Positions 9,054-18,705 of a stretch of DNA of 64,000 nt are shown here, in pieces. Within the stretch, counting starts at the first letter, position 1; each line of letters begins with the position of its first letter. A program made the translations under genes and the position numbers. Below the pieces are notes generated by a model that was not told the origin of the DNA, searched no databases, and worked only from the letters and a program-made list of their open reading frames with translations. The DNA is taken from assembly GCF_001665605.1 (NCBI RefSeq), contig NZ_LZSV01000016.1, positions 1-64,000 of the forward strand, in the 5' to 3' direction. Source of the DNA: Mycobacterium sp. 852014-50255_SCH5639931 (GTDB lineage: Bacteria > Actinomycetota > Actinomycetes > Mycobacteriales > Mycobacteriaceae).

Positions 9054-10439
9054 TCACTCCGTTTCGTCGCCGGGGGCCTCAGCTTCGTCGGCGTCTTCGG
9101 CTTCCTCGGCCTCGTCCGGACGCTTGCCGAAGAACTCACTGGTGTCGATCGCGTTCCCGTCGGTATCGGTGACCGTCGCCGCCCGCACCACCTCGGCGAT
9201 GGCCAGCCCGCGTCGCACGTCGGCGAACATGGCCGGCAGCTGGTTGTTCTCCTGCAGGTAACCCAACAGCTGCTGCGGCTCGATGCCATATTGCCGCGAC
9301 GTCGCGACCAGTCGTTCGGTCAAGTCGTCCTGGCCGACCTGGACCTCCAGCTCATCGGCCAGGGTATCCAGCAACAGCTGCCTCTTGACGTCCGTCTCCG
9401 CCGCGGCGCGCGTCTCGGTCTCGAACTCTTCGCGTGTCTTTCCCTGCCCGGCGAGTGCCTCTTCGAGCTTGGCTTCGTCGTGGTCGAGGCTGTGCAGCGC
9501 GTCGTGAAGCGAGCTGTCGACCTGCGCCTTGACGATCGCTTCCGGCAGCGGCACGTCGACCTGTTCGAGCAGCGTGTCCAGCGCTGCGTTACGAATCTGG
9601 TCGGCCTGCTGGGCGCGCTTGACCCGCCCCACCTGGTCGCGCAGGCTCGACCGCAGCTCCTCGATGGTGTCGAACTCGCTGGCCAATTGGGCGAACTCGT
9701 CATCGGGCTCGGGGAGCTCGCGTTGCTTGATCGACTTGACCGTGACCGTCACCTGCGCGTCCTGCCCGGCGTGTTCACCGGCCGCCATCTGGGCGGTGAA
9801 CTCCCGGGACTCATCGACGGACAGACCGACCAGGGCGTCGTCGAGGCCGGCAATGAGCCGGCCCGACCCGACCTCGTGGGACAGTCCCTCCGCGGCGGCC
9901 CCCGGCACCTCTTCGCCGTTGATGGTGGCCGACAGATCGATGGAGACGAAGTCGCCGGTGGCCACCGGTCGGTCGACGCCGGTCAGGGTGCCGAACCGGG
10001 CGCGCAGCGACTGCAATTCGGCGTCAACGTCCTCGTCGCTGACATCGATCGGGTCCACCGAGATCTTCAGCGCGCCGAGGTCCGGCAGCTCGATCTTGGG
10101 CCGGACGTCGACCTCGGCGGTGAACGCCAGCTCTTCGCCGTACTCCTTCTTGGTGACCTCGATCTCGGGCTGGCCGAGGGGCTGCACTTCCGAATCGACG
10201 ACCGCCTGCCCGTACCGCGCGGGCAGCGCCTCGTTGACGACCTGGTCGAGCAACGCCTCCCGGCCGAACCGGGCCTCCAGCAACTTCGCCGGCGCCTTAC
10301 CGGGCCGGAAGCCGGGAAGCCGCACCTGCTTGGCCAGCTCCCGGTAGGCGCGCTGGAAATCGGGCTCGAGTTCGGAGAACGGCACCTCCACATTGATGCG
10401 GACCCGGGTGGGGCTCAACTGCTCGACAGTGCTCTTCAC
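9054..10439 (-). CDS. tig: Trigger factor, ribosome-associated chaperone and PPIase
   Basis: Protein of 461 residues. It docks at the ribosome exit tunnel and shields nascent chains. The N-terminal ribosome-binding domain contains the signature [13 protein letters not shown] (about 44-56). The FKBP-type PPIase domain spans roughly 155-240, and a C-terminal chaperone region follows. The last 30 residues are an acidic Glu/Asp/Ala tail. The GTG start at 10439 has a GAGGAG ribosome binding site eight bases upstream. The neighbouring clpP1P2 and clpX make this a protein-quality-control block conserved across bacteria. Confidence 0.97.
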   Translation of the reverse strand: MKSTVEQLSPTRVRINVEVPFSELEPDFQRAYRELAKQVRLPGFRPGKAPAKLLEARFGREALLDQVVNEALPARYGQAVVDSEVQPLGQPEIEVTKKEYGEELAFTAEVDVRPKIELPDLGALKISVDPIDVSDEDVDAELQSLRARFGTLTGVDRPVATGDFVSIDLSATINGEEVPGAAAEGLSHEVGSGRLIAGLDDALVGLSVDESREFTAQMAAGEHAGQDAQVTVTVKSIKQRELPEPDDEFAQLASEFDTIEELRSSLRDQVGRVKRAQQADQIRNAALDTLLEQVDVPLPEAIVKAQVDSSLHDALHSLDHDEAKLEEALAGQGKTREEFETETRAAAETDVKRQLLLDTLADELEVQVGQDDLTERLVATSRQYGIEPQQLLGYLQENNQLPAMFADVRRGLAIAEVVRAATVTDTDGNAIDTSEFFGKRPDEAEEAEDADEAEAPGDETE

Positions 10440-10505
10440 GGGGGTGCTCCTCGGTGGTCGTTCCTGGCGTTCGGTGGGCCGTGTGCATGCGGCACGGGGT
10501 CGTGC

Positions 10506-10582
10506 TGGTCGGGGTGACAGGATTTGAACCTGCGGCCTTCCGCTCCCAAAGCGGATGCGCTACCAAGCTGCGCTACACCCCG
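10506..10582 (-). tRNA. tRNA-Pro (anticodon TGG)
   Basis: The acceptor arms CGGGGTG and CACCCCG pair perfectly and the discriminator is A. The anticodon stem TCCGC/GCGGA holds the loop TTTGGGA, giving TGG. The T-arm has GGTTCAAATCC. The 3' CCA is encoded (10508-10506). Confidence 0.97.
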
Positions 10583-10596
10583 CGCTGACCTCGATG

Positions 10597-10602
10597 ATCC
10601 TA
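10597..10602 (-). promoter_or_regulatory. Probable -10 element of tRNA-Pro
   Basis: TAGGAT on the minus strand fits TANNNT and lies 14 bases before the mature tRNA 5' end. Confidence 0.4.
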
Positions 10603-10706
10603 AGGCCCCTCACGTCCGGGTTGGCCACGGGCTTCGCGGCGACCTCGCGGACCCTCACGGAGCGATCACAAGACCGCGTCGATTAGATTTGATCTTCGTC
10701 GACAGC

Positions 10707-10712
10707 TACAGT
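10707..10712 (+). promoter_or_regulatory. Probable -10 element of tRNA-Gly
   Basis: TACAGT fits TANNNT and lies 18 bases before the mature tRNA 5' end. Confidence 0.4.
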
Positions 10713-10730
10713 CACGCTCGACTAGCACAT

Positions 10731-10801
10731 GCGGGCGTAGCTCAATGGTAGAGCCCTAGTCTTCCAAACTAGCTACGCGGGTTCGATTCCCGTCGCCCGC
10801 T
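10731..10801 (+). tRNA. tRNA-Gly (anticodon TCC)
   Basis: The acceptor GCGGGCG pairs with CGCCCGC and the discriminator is T. The anticodon stem CTAGT/ACTAG holds the loop CTTCCAA, giving TCC. The T-arm GGTTCGATTCC is present. CCA is not encoded. Confidence 0.97.
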
Positions 10802-10833
10802 CGGGGTAAGGATCTGCTCCATAGAAAGGCGCC

Positions 10834-12012
10834 ATGAGCGACGTCGAAATCCATGGCTCATGCGCGTCGGACTTCGTCGGAGTGCGCGACGCGTTCGAGC
10901 GCAACTTCGCGCTGGGCGATGAAGTTGGCGCGGCCGTCGCAGCCTGGGTGGACGGGTCTCTCGTCGTCAATCTCTGGGGCGGCTGGGGCGACGCCGCCCG
11001 TACCCGGCCCTGGCAGCAGAACACCCTGACCACGGTGTTGTCCGGCACCAAAGGCCTGTCGGCCACCTGTATTCACCAGCTGGCCGACCGCGGCGAACTG
11101 GACCTGCAGGCCCCGGTGGCCCGTTACTGGCCCGAGTTCGCGCAGGCGGGCAAACAAGACATCACGCTGGCGATGGTGATGAGCCACCGGTCCGGCGTGA
11201 TCGGCCCGCGCACCCGGATGCGCTGGGAAGACGTCGCCGACTGGGACTTCGTCTGCGCACAGCTGGCCGCCGCCGAACCTTACTGGGAGCCGGGCACCGC
11301 CCAGGGCTACCACATGACCACCTTCGGATTCATCCTCGGCGAGGTGTTCCGCCGGGTCACGGGCCGGACGATCGGTCAGTACCTGCGCACCGAGATCGCC
11401 GAACCGTTCGGCGCCGACGTCCACATCGGGCTGTCCCTGGCCGAACAACGCCGCTGCGCCGAGCGGGTCAACAAGCCACACGCCCGCGACCTGCTGGCCG
11501 ACGCGCAGGCGCCCGGCTACCCGGCCAGCCTGGCCGAGCACCCCAAGGCGGGGTTGTCGATCTCCATGGGGTTCGCCCCCGACGACGAGCTGGGCTCCCA
11601 CGACCTGCAGCTGTGGCGCCAACTCGAGTTCCCCGGCACGAACGGGCAGGTGTCGGCCCTGGGATTGGCGACGTTCTACAACGCGCTCGCCCAGGAGAAG
11701 GTGCTCAGCCGCGAGCACATGGACCTGGTGCGGGAGTGCCAGGGCGGCCTCGAGACCGACTTGGTGCTGGGGCCGCGGGTCGCCGATCACGGCTGGGGTT
11801 TGGGCTACATGCTCAACCAGCGGTGCGTCAACGGGCCCAACCCGCGGATCTTCGGTCACGGTGGCCTGGGCGGCTCCTTCGGGTTCGTCGATCTCGAACA
11901 CCGGATCGGCTACGCGTACGTGATGAACCGCTTCGACGCCACCAAGGCCAACGCGGACCCGCGCAGCCTCGCCCTCAGCAACCAGGTTTACGCCGCGCTG
12001 GGCGTCACCTAG
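10834..12012 (+). CDS. lipP: Beta-lactamase-fold serine esterase LipP
   Basis: Protein of 392 residues of the class C beta-lactamase/EstB family, acting on carboxylic esters; the natural substrate is unknown. The catalytic Ser-x-x-Lys is SGTK at about residues 70-73. A conserved MSHRSGV motif follows near 127, and the C-terminal GHGGLGGSFGF supplies the third (KTG-like) box. The ATG has a GAAAGG ribosome binding site eight bases upstream. It matches the position and length of M. tuberculosis LipP. No signal peptide is visible, so it is probably cytosolic. It lies 32 bases downstream of tRNA-Gly. Confidence 0.9.
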   Translation: MSDVEIHGSCASDFVGVRDAFERNFALGDEVGAAVAAWVDGSLVVNLWGGWGDAARTRPWQQNTLTTVLSGTKGLSATCIHQLADRGELDLQAPVARYWPEFAQAGKQDITLAMVMSHRSGVIGPRTRMRWEDVADWDFVCAQLAAAEPYWEPGTAQGYHMTTFGFILGEVFRRVTGRTIGQYLRTEIAEPFGADVHIGLSLAEQRRCAERVNKPHARDLLADAQAPGYPASLAEHPKAGLSISMGFAPDDELGSHDLQLWRQLEFPGTNGQVSALGLATFYNALAQEKVLSREHMDLVRECQGGLETDLVLGPRVADHGWGLGYMLNQRCVNGPNPRIFGHGGLGGSFGFVDLEHRIGYAYVMNRFDATKANADPRSLALSNQVYAALGVT

Positions 12013-12034
12013 CTCGCCGCACGGGCGCGGCGGG

Positions 12035-12835
12035 TCATTTCTGACAGCTGGGGCACCAGAACACGTTTCGCCCCTCCAGCACGGCCGTGCGGATCGAATC
12101 TCCGCAGACCCGGCAGGCCTCGCCGGCGCGCCGGTAGACATACGTCCGGGGCCGCCCGGCCCGGTACGACGGCGCTCCGTGGTCGTGCTCGGGCCGCACC
12201 ACGATGATCTTGCCGCGGCGCAAGCCGACCTTCATCAGCGCCACCAGATCGGTCCAGGCCGCATCGAACTCAGCCTCGCCGATATCCCGGCCGGGACGGA
12301 ACGGGTCGATGCGGTGGCGGTAAAGCAGTTCGTTGCGGTAGACGTTGCCCACGCCGGCGATGATGGTCTGATCCATCAGCAGTGCGCCAATGGGTCTGCG
12401 GGACTTTGTGATTCGGTTCCATGCCCAGGACGGATCGGCGTCGTTACGCAGCGGATCGGGACCGAGCTTGGCCAGCACGTCGGAAACCTGGCCCTCGTCG
12501 ATCACCTCGCAGACCGTGGGGCCCCGCAAGTCGGTGCCGTAGTCGGCGCCGACCATGCGCATCCGCACCTGCCCGACCGGTTCGGGAAGGACCGCGTCCG
12601 CGCGTGGCCATTCGGTGAAGGCACCGTAGAGGCCCAGGTGCACGTGCACGATCGGTCCGCCGTCGTAGTGGTGGAACAGGTGTTTGCCCCAGACGCTGGT
12701 GCGGCGCAACACGCGGCCGTCCACCACGGCCGAATCGGCGAAGCGGCCCTGCGGGCTCGACACCGCGACGGGCGCCCCACCGAAGCGGCGCTGATGCAGC
12801 CGGGCCAGCCGGTGCAGGGTATGCCCTTCGGGCAT
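12035..12835 (-). CDS. nei: Endonuclease VIII-type DNA glycosylase Nei1
   Basis: Protein of 266 residues that excises oxidised pyrimidines and nicks the abasic site. The start ATG at 12835 gives MPEGHTLHRLA: after Met removal Pro2 is the Schiff-base nucleophile and Glu3 the acid. The H2TH region is seen around QTIIAGVGNVYRNE. The C-terminal zinc finger has CRVCG and CPSC. The longer open frame upstream would bury Pro2 and is rejected. It lies seven bases downstream of rpiB on the same strand and is probably co-transcribed with it. Confidence 0.94.
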   Translation of the reverse strand: MPEGHTLHRLARLHQRRFGGAPVAVSSPQGRFADSAVVDGRVLRRTSVWGKHLFHHYDGGPIVHVHLGLYGAFTEWPRADAVLPEPVGQVRMRMVGADYGTDLRGPTVCEVIDEGQVSDVLAKLGPDPLRNDADPSWAWNRITKSRRPIGALLMDQTIIAGVGNVYRNELLYRHRIDPFRPGRDIGEAEFDAAWTDLVALMKVGLRRGKIIVVRPEHDHGAPSYRAGRPRTYVYRRAGEACRVCGDSIRTAVLEGRNVFWCPSCQK

Positions 12836-12842
12836 GGGCGTC

Positions 12843-13322
12843 TCAGCCCTGCGCGCCGGGCACCGGCGGCGCCTGGTGAGTGCGCTCGTACTCGGCGAGG
12901 ATGTCGATACGCCGTTGGTGGCGTTCGGCTTTCGACCATTGCGCACCCAGGAAGGCGTCCACGATGGCCAACGCCTCGGGGACGGTGTGCATGCGACCGC
13001 CGATCCCGATCAACTGGGCGTTGTTGTGCTCGCGGGCCAGGGTCGCCGTCTCGACGCTCCACCCGAGCGCGCAACGGGCTCCCGGCACCTTGTTGGCCGC
13101 GATCTGTTCGCCGTTGCCCGAACCGCCCAGCACGATGCCCAGGCTGCCGGGGTCGGCCACCGTGCGCGTCGCGGCCGCGATGCAGAACGCCGGGTAGTCG
13201 TCCTCGGCGTCATAGGTGAAGGCGCCGCAATCGATCGGCTCGTGCCCGGACGCTTTGAGGTGCTCGATGATCTGCTGCTTGAGCTCGAATCCGGCGTGGT
13301 CAGAGCCGAGGTAGACGCGCAT
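12843..13322 (-). CDS. rpiB: Ribose-5-phosphate isomerase B
   Basis: Protein of 159 residues. It interconverts ribulose-5-phosphate and ribose-5-phosphate in the pentose phosphate pathway. The N-terminal MRVYLGSDHAGFELKQ phosphate- and substrate-binding motif is clear. The GSGNGEQIAANKVPG anion-hole region at about 70-85 is typical of the RpiB/LacAB family. The ATG has an AAGGA ribosome binding site. The last 15 residues are Pro/Ala-rich and variable. It lies directly upstream of nei and downstream of the Rv2466c homologue, all on the minus strand. Confidence 0.95.
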   Translation of the reverse strand: MRVYLGSDHAGFELKQQIIEHLKASGHEPIDCGAFTYDAEDDYPAFCIAAATRTVADPGSLGIVLGGSGNGEQIAANKVPGARCALGWSVETATLAREHNNAQLIGIGGRMHTVPEALAIVDAFLGAQWSKAERHQRRIDILAEYERTHQAPPVPGAQG

Positions 13323-13349
13323 GCCCGCAATCCTTACACGGGCCGCTCA

Positions 13350-13973
13350 TCAGTCGAATTCGGGCTTCTCGGTGCGAGTCCGCTTGAGCTCGAAGAAGTG
13401 CGGGTAGGACGCGAAGGTCACCGACGCGTCCCATAGCTTGCCGGCCTCCTCGCCGCGGGGAATCTTCGAGAGCACCGGCCCAAAGAACGCCACACCGTTG
13501 ACGTGAATGGTCGGCGTGCCGACGTCGTCGCCGACGGCGTCCATGCCGGCGTGGTGGCTCTTGCGCAGCGCGTCGTCGTAGGCCTCGCTGGTCGCGGCCT
13601 CCGCGAGCTCGGCGGGCAGGCCGGCGTCGGCCAGCGACAACTTGATGACCTCCTCGAGATTCTTGTTGTCCTCGTTGTGAATCCGGGTGCCCATCGCGGT
13701 GTACAGCGGGTCGAGGACCGCGGCCCCGTGGGCCTGCTCGGCGGCGATCGCCACGCGCACCGGCCCCCAGGCGTGCTTCATCATCTCGCGATACTTGTCG
13801 GGCAGGCCTTCGCGGTTCTCGTTGAGGATCGCCAGGCTCATGACGTGGAAGTGCACGTCGATGTCGCGGACCTTCTCCACCTCGAGGATCCAGCGCGAAG
13901 TGATCCAGCACCACGGACACAGCGGATCGAACCAGAAGTCGGCTTGGTCTTTCTCGGCAGCCTTCTCAGCCAT
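13350..13973 (-). CDS. DsbA-family mycothiol-dependent oxidoreductase (Rv2466c type)
   Basis: Protein of 207 residues with a thioredoxin fold and helical insert, similar along its whole length to M. tuberculosis Rv2466c. The active-site motif CPWC is at Cys19 and Cys22, and the cis-Pro loop is GTPTIHV. Rv2466c uses mycothiol/mycoredoxin chemistry, is induced by oxidative stress, and activates certain prodrugs. The ATG at 13973 has GAGAGGA upstream; the much longer open frame is an antisense artefact over pepN. No signal peptide is present, so it acts in the cytosol despite the DsbA fold. Confidence 0.92.
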   Translation of the reverse strand: MAEKAAEKDQADFWFDPLCPWCWITSRWILEVEKVRDIDVHFHVMSLAILNENREGLPDKYREMMKHAWGPVRVAIAAEQAHGAAVLDPLYTAMGTRIHNEDNKNLEEVIKLSLADAGLPAELAEAATSEAYDDALRKSHHAGMDAVGDDVGTPTIHVNGVAFFGPVLSKIPRGEEAGKLWDASVTFASYPHFFELKRTRTEKPEFD

Positions 13974-14066
13974 AGCGCAGTCCTCTCGTCGGTCGGTACA
14001 CCGTTCAGCACAACCGTAGGCGCCGCGCCCCTGTTCCCGCACCGACCGAGATGCGGACCGGGCACG

Positions 14067-14078
14067 TAAGTTGGACGC
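14067..14078 (+). promoter_or_regulatory. -10 element of a leaderless pepN transcript
   Basis: TAAGTT (14067-14072), then six bases, then the GTG start at 14079. There is no ribosome binding site. Confidence 0.6.
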
Positions 14079-16655
14079 GTGGCCCTTCCTAATCTCACCC
14101 GGGACCAGGCCGTCGAACGCGCCTCCCTGATCACCGTCGACAGCTACCAGATCGACCTCGATGTCACCGATGGCTCCGACGCACCCGGCGAACGGACGTT
14201 CCGGTCCACCACCACGGTGGTGTTCGACGCGCTTCCCGGCGCCGACTCGTACATCGACCTCGCCGCCGCGACGGTGCGCGGCGCCAGCCTCAACGGCCAC
14301 GACCTGGATGTGTCCGGCTACGACGAATCGACGGGCATCGCGTTGCGCGGTCTCGAGAAACACAACGTCCTCGTGGTCGACGCGGACTGCCGCTACTCCA
14401 ACACCGGCGAGGGACTGCATCGCTTCGTCGACCCGGTCGACAACGAGACCTACCTGTACTCGCAATTCGAAACCGCCGACGCCAAGCGCATGTTCGCCTG
14501 CTTCGACCAACCCGACCTCAAAGCGACGTTCGGCCTGCGGGTGACGGCGCCCAAACACTGGAAAGTGGTCTCCAACGGCGCGACGGTGTCCATCGAAGAC
14601 GGCGTGCACGTCTTCGCCACCACCCCGCGGATGAGCACCTATCTGGTGGCCCTCATCGCCGGCCCGTACGCCGAGTGGAAGGACAGCTACACCGACGAAC
14701 ACGGCGAGATCCCGTTGGGCATCTTCTGCCGGGAATCGTTGGCGCGCCACATGGACGCCGAGCGGCTGTTCACCCAGACCAAGCAGGGATTCGGCTTCTA
14801 CCACAAGAACTTTGGGATGCCCTACGCGTTCGGAAAATACGACCAGCTGTTCGTGCCCGAATTCAACGCCGGCGCAATGGAAAACGCGGGCGCGGTGACC
14901 TTCCTGGAGGACTACGTCTTTCGCAGCAAGGTCACCCGGGCCTCCTACGAGCGGCGCGCCGAAACCGTGCTGCACGAGATGGCGCACATGTGGTTCGGCG
15001 ACCTCGTCACCATGACCTGGTGGGACGACCTGTGGCTCAACGAGTCGTTCGCGACGTTCGCGTCGGTGCTGTGCCAGGCGGAGGCCACCGAATTCACCGA
15101 AGCCTGGACGACTTTCGCGACCGTCGAGAAGTCGTGGGCGTACCGTCAGGACCAACTGCCGTCCACGCACCCGATCGCCGCGGACATCCCCGACCTCGCC
15201 GCGGTCGAGGTGAACTTCGACGGCATCACCTACGCCAAGGGCGCCTCCGTCCTCAAGCAGCTGGTCGCCTACGTCGGGCTGGAGCATTTCCTGGCCGGGC
15301 TGCGCGACTACTTCCGCAGCCATGCGTTCGGCAACGCGACCTTCGACGACCTGGTCGCCGCGCTGGAGAAGGCGTCGGGCCGGGACCTGTCCGACTGGGG
15401 CCAGCAGTGGTTGAAGACGACCGGTTTGAACACGCTGCGGCCGGATTTCGACGTCGACGCAGACGGCCGGTTCACCCGGTTCGGCGTGACACAGAGTGGC
15501 GCCGCCCCGGGGGCAGGTGAAACCCGAGTGCACCGGCTGGCGATCGGGATTTACGACGATGACGGCGCCGGCAAGCTGGTGCGGGTCCGGCGCGAAGAAC
15601 TCGACGTCGAGGGTCTCGTCACGGAAGTGCCTGCCCTCGTTGGTGTTTCGCGCGGTCAGCTGGTGCTGGTCAACGACGACGATCTGACGTATTGCTCACT
15701 GCGGCTGGACGGCGAGTCGCTTCGTACGGCGCTGCAGCGGATCGCCGACATCGCCGAGCCACTCCCGCGCTCCCTGGTGTGGTCGGCGGCGTGGGAGATG
15801 ACGCGCGAGGCCGAACTGCGCGCCCGCGACTTCGTGGCGCTGGTCTCGGGCGGGGTGCACGCCGAAACCGAGGTCGGCGTGGCGCAGCGGCTGCTGCTGC
15901 AGGCGCAGACGGCGCTGGGCTCCTACACCGAGCCGGGCTGGGCGCGCGAGCATGGGTGGCCGCAGTTCGCCGATCGGCTGCTGGAGCTGGCGCGCGCCGC
16001 CGACCCCGGCTCCGATCACCAGCTCGCCTTCGTCAACACCCTGTGTTCGTCGGTGCTGTCGACCCGGCACGTCGTGGTGCTGGCGGACCTGCTCGACCAC
16101 GACCCGGCCGAGTTGGGGTTGGCCGGTCTCGAGATCGACACCGACCTGCGGTGGCGCGTCGTGACCGCGCTCGCCGGCACCGGGGAAATCGACGCGGACG
16201 GGCCCGCCACGCCCTTCATCGACGCGGAGGTGCAGCGCGATCCGACCGCCGCCGGCAAGCGGCAAGGCGCCCAGGCGGCGACGGCGCGGCCGCAGCCTCG
16301 GGTCAAAGAGGACGCCTGGACAACGGTGATCGAGGACGACACCCTGGCAAACATCACCGCCCGCAGCATCATCGCCGGCTTCGCCCCGGCCGGACAGCAT
16401 GACTTGCTCACGCCGTTCACCGACCGCTATTTCGAGGCGATACCCGGCGTGTGGGCGCGGCGGTCGAGCGAAGTCGCGCAAACGGTGGTGATCGGCCTGT
16501 ACCCGCACTGGAACATCAGTGCGGCCGGCATCGCGGCCGCCGACAAGTTCCTGTCCGCCCCGGAGGTGGCGCCGGCGTTGCGGCGGCTGGTGCTGGAGGG
16601 CCAGGCCGGGGTGAAGCGGGCCTTGCGGGCCCGCACGTTCGACGCGGCCGATTAG
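14079..16655 (+). CDS. pepN: Aminopeptidase N, M1 family zinc metallopeptidase
   Basis: Protein of 858 residues that removes N-terminal amino acids from peptides in the cytosol. The exopeptidase motif GAMEN is at 265-269. The zinc site HEMAH is at 299-303, with the third ligand Glu322 in NESFA, the correct HEXXH-X18-E spacing. The C-terminal half is the helical ERAP1-like domain. The GTG start gives [20 protein letters not shown] and sits six bases after a -10 element. Length matches the M. tuberculosis enzyme. Its 3' end abuts a tandem hairpin repeat. Confidence 0.96.
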   Translation: MALPNLTRDQAVERASLITVDSYQIDLDVTDGSDAPGERTFRSTTTVVFDALPGADSYIDLAAATVRGASLNGHDLDVSGYDESTGIALRGLEKHNVLVVDADCRYSNTGEGLHRFVDPVDNETYLYSQFETADAKRMFACFDQPDLKATFGLRVTAPKHWKVVSNGATVSIEDGVHVFATTPRMSTYLVALIAGPYAEWKDSYTDEHGEIPLGIFCRESLARHMDAERLFTQTKQGFGFYHKNFGMPYAFGKYDQLFVPEFNAGAMENAGAVTFLEDYVFRSKVTRASYERRAETVLHEMAHMWFGDLVTMTWWDDLWLNESFATFASVLCQAEATEFTEAWTTFATVEKSWAYRQDQLPSTHPIAADIPDLAAVEVNFDGITYAKGASVLKQLVAYVGLEHFLAGLRDYFRSHAFGNATFDDLVAALEKASGRDLSDWGQQWLKTTGLNTLRPDFDVDADGRFTRFGVTQSGAAPGAGETRVHRLAIGIYDDDGAGKLVRVRREELDVEGLVTEVPALVGVSRGQLVLVNDDDLTYCSLRLDGESLRTALQRIADIAEPLPRSLVWSAAWEMTREAELRARDFVALVSGGVHAETEVGVAQRLLLQAQTALGSYTEPGWAREHGWPQFADRLLELARAADPGSDHQLAFVNTLCSSVLSTRHVVVLADLLDHDPAELGLAGLEIDTDLRWRVVTALAGTGEIDADGPATPFIDAEVQRDPTAAGKRQGAQAATARPQPRVKEDAWTTVIEDDTLANITARSIIAGFAPAGQHDLLTPFTDRYFEAIPGVWARRSSEVAQTVVIGLYPHWNISAAGIAAADKFLSAPEVAPALRRLVLEGQAGVKRALRARTFDAAD

Positions 16656-16657
16656 GC

Positions 16658-16765
16658 CGATGGTGGCGACCCGCAGCGCCCGGCTACGCCGCGCTCGCGA
16701 TCGCCACTAGAACCGACGGTGGCGACCCGCAGCGCCCGGCTACGCCGCGCTCGCGATCGCCACTA
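16658..16765. repeat. Two tandem copies of a 48-bp nested palindromic repeat (REP-like)
   Basis: Two identical 48-bp units (16662-16709 and 16718-16765) begin GGTGGCGACCCGCAGC and end CGCGATCGCCACTA, with a 56-bp period. Each unit folds on itself: outer arms TGGCGA/TCGCCA, then AGCGC/GCGCT, with CGGC-TAC-GCCG at the tip. The pair fills the gap between convergent pepN and the DUF5130 gene, and the second copy supplies the DUF5130 stop codon (TAG). A third, partial copy is at 60914-60940. It probably acts as a bidirectional transcript end or is a dispersed intergenic repeat. Confidence 0.75.
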
Positions 16766-17230
16766 AGCCGGGGAGATCCCCGCGCTGAGGACGCGGATCG
16801 CGCTGACCAGTCCGTCCACCAGGTCGCCCCGCTCGAACGCCGACGATGCGGCGGCGACGCCCAGCGGCGCGGACGACTCGGCGCCGCGGCCGCGGACCTG
16901 GGAGCCGTACACCACCTCGATGACCTTCTGGTCGGGCGAGACCGCCAGCAGCACCGCGTTGTCCGGCGTGGGCACCTTGGCCAGGATCTCGCGAGCCCGG
17001 GCGGCGGTGTCGCCGCCCAGGTCACCGAGGTAGACGGCGAAGCGCGCCTTCGATGCCCGGGAACCGAACTTCAGCGCGTCGTCGATGGCGACGAGGTCCT
17101 GGGTCGGGAACGGGAAATGAACGGAGAGCTCGCCGGGCTCGGTGACTCCGGAGAGCCGTCCGCTGGTGGTGATCACCCACCCGTTGGGCAGCTCGCCGGG
17201 CTCGATCGTCGCCACATCACCATGTGCCAC
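16763..17230 (-). CDS. DUF5130 family protein (Rv2468c homologue)
   Basis: Protein of 155 residues, similar throughout to M. tuberculosis Rv2468c and related to TPM-like domains; function unknown. No membrane segment or signal peptide is seen. The GTG at 17230 is preferred because GGAGGTGG lies eight bases upstream; a TTG at 17245 would add five residues and is an alternative. Its 5' end overlaps the ctaJ stop, so it is probably co-translated with ctaJ. The stop codon TAG lies inside the downstream palindromic repeat. Confidence 0.8.
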   Translation of the reverse strand: MAHGDVATIEPGELPNGWVITTSGRLSGVTEPGELSVHFPFPTQDLVAIDDALKFGSRASKARFAVYLGDLGGDTAARAREILAKVPTPDNAVLLAVSPDQKVIEVVYGSQVRGRGAESSAPLGVAAASSAFERGDLVDGLVSAIRVLSAGISPA

Positions 17231-17453
17231 TGGCGCCACCTCCAACTGAGAACTCGTGTCCGCCGTGCCCGCCGTGGGTCTGGCCGACGTCTTCGTCCGT
17301 GGCCGCCCACAGGATCGGCGGATGCGTCCACTTCTCGCCCAACTTGTAGGTCGCCGGGTGCGGTCCCTTGTGCGACCAGATCAGCACCGCCAGCACGGCC
17401 ACCAGCAGCAACGGTATCCCGATGAAGAACAGGTGAATCTGCAAAAGGCTCAC
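17217..17453 (-). CDS. ctaJ: aa3-type cytochrome c oxidase accessory subunit CtaJ
   Basis: Protein of 78 residues. The N-terminus [14 protein letters not shown] leads into one transmembrane helix, followed by a conserved [20 protein letters not shown] segment and a short His/Gly-rich tail. This matches the small mycobacterial protein found as an extra subunit of the cytochrome oxidase in the respiratory supercomplex, recalled from M. smegmatis structural work. The GTG start lies six bases after TACGGT, so the mRNA is probably leaderless. It overlaps the DUF5130 gene downstream. Identification rests on memory of the family. Confidence 0.72.
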   Translation of the reverse strand: MSLLQIHLFFIGIPLLLVAVLAVLIWSHKGPHPATYKLGEKWTHPPILWAATDEDVGQTHGGHGGHEFSVGGGASGTW

Positions 17454-17465
17454 GACGAAACCGTA
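17454..17465 (-). promoter_or_regulatory. -10 element of a leaderless ctaJ transcript
   Basis: TACGGT on the minus strand (17465-17460), then six bases, then the GTG start at 17453. Confidence 0.55.
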
Positions 17466-17519
17466 TCCCACGCGGTTCCGTCGGCACACCCGGACACAGG
17501 GTGTCGAGCGATCCGGGCG

Positions 17520-18167
17520 CTATGCCGCGCCTTCGCCGAGGTAGCGCGCCCAGGCCGGGTCGAGCTCCTTGACCGTCGACAGCAGCCGCCAGTGCTGGCC
17601 CGTCGGTGGCAGCGGAGTCCGGCGCAGCACCCAGCCCAGTTCGGTGAGCAGTTTGTCGCCCTTGCGGTGGTTGCACGTCGAGCAGCACGCGACGCAGTTC
17701 TCCCACGAGTGGTCGCCGCCGCGGCTGCGTGGCACCACGTGGTCGACGGTGTCGGCCTTCGCCCCGCAATACGCGCAGGAGAATCGATCCCGGTGCATCA
17801 GCGCTGCCCGGGTCATCGGGACGCGGGCCCGGTACGGGACTCGGACATAGGTCCGCAGCTGAATCACCGAGGGCACCATGATCGAGCTGGTGGCCGAGTG
17901 GATCACCGGTCCGGCCGGGTCGTGGTGGACCACGTCGGCCTTCCCGCAGACGACCATCACGATGGCCCGCCGCATCGGCAGCGCAGTCAGCGGCTCGTAA
18001 GTCGAATTCAGCAGCAGCACCCGCCGGCGACTCCACAGGGACGCGCTGTCTTGGCGGGTGGGGGGATGGGTGTCGACGCTATGCAGGCATGACGCGGTCG
18101 GGGGCCCGGTTAACCCTGCCGCGGCACCAGAACTGCGGTGGCTGCGGCGTCTCTTGCCCTGCGCCAT
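17520..18167 (-). CDS. HNH endonuclease domain protein (Rv2469c homologue)
   Basis: Protein of 215 residues. The C-terminal part has an HNH-type nuclease fold: CAYCG and CSTCN supply four zinc-binding cysteines, and VDHVVPRSRGG followed by WENC supplies the catalytic His and the Asn. The N-terminal 40 residues are Arg/Lys/Ser-rich and low complexity. The ATG at 18167 has GGAGG five bases upstream; the longer frame is not needed. The role in mycobacteria is unknown: DNA or RNA processing or repair is possible. It is followed 66 bases later by ctaJ on the same strand. Confidence 0.88.
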   Translation of the reverse strand: MAQGKRRRSHRSSGAAAGLTGPPTASCLHSVDTHPPTRQDSASLWSRRRVLLLNSTYEPLTALPMRRAIVMVVCGKADVVHHDPAGPVIHSATSSIMVPSVIQLRTYVRVPYRARVPMTRAALMHRDRFSCAYCGAKADTVDHVVPRSRGGDHSWENCVACCSTCNHRKGDKLLTELGWVLRRTPLPPTGQHWRLLSTVKELDPAWARYLGEGAA

Positions 18168-18300
18168 AGATCCTCCGCGGATAGTCCACCATGATTCGCC
18201 GCCAATCGCACCCCTATTGCAGGTGAACGGCATGTCGTCCGGGTGAACAGCGGTTGTGCCCTCGGCCCGGCTCAGGCCGCTGCCGCCTCGATGGACCACA

Positions 18301-18705
18301 ATGGAGGCGATGGATGCCGAGCCACAGTCCTTCTATGACGCCGTCGGCGGTGCCGAAACCTTTCATGCGATCGTGTCCCGCTTTTATGCCCAGGTCGCCG
18401 AGGACGAAATTTTGCGCCAGCTCTACCCCGAAGACGATTTGGCGGGCGCCGAGGAACGGTTGCGCATGTTCCTCGAGCAGTATTGGGGCGGCCCCCGCAC
18501 CTACTCCGACCGGCGGGGTCATCCGCGGCTGCGGATGCGCCACGTCCCGTTCCGGATCACTCCCATCGAGCGCGACGCCTGGCTGCGCTGCATGCACATC
18601 GCCGTCGCCTCGATCGACTCTCAGACCCTCGACGACGAGCACCGACGTCAGTTGCTCGATTACCTTGAGATGGCCGCCCACTCGCTGGTCAATGCGGCGC
18701 TGTGA
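18301..18705 (+). CDS. glbO: Truncated haemoglobin GlbO (group II)
   Basis: Protein of 134 residues that binds haem and oxygen; trHbO is membrane-associated and linked to respiration and peroxide or NO chemistry. The FYDAVGG start of helix A, the distal region [13 protein letters not shown] (CD-loop Tyr and Trp), and the proximal His in LRMRH are present. Two in-frame ATGs (18301 and 18310) compete; neither has a good ribosome binding site, and the family N-terminus is shorter than either. The stop TGA overlaps the aglA ATG by one base, so the two are coupled. Confidence 0.93.
   Translation: MEAMDAEPQSFYDAVGGAETFHAIVSRFYAQVAEDEILRQLYPEDDLAGAEERLRMFLEQYWGGPRTYSDRRGHPRLRMRHVPFRITPIERDAWLRCMHIAVASIDSQTLDDEHRRQLLDYLEMAAHSLVNAAL

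Noticed and set aside
8361..10517. A 718-codon plus-strand open frame over clpP1 and tig
   Set aside because: Antisense to two certain genes; no recognisable domain.
13974..15533. Upstream extension of the Rv2466c-type gene to 727 codons
   Set aside because: The extension is antisense to pepN; the true start at 13973 has a ribosome binding site and matches the family.
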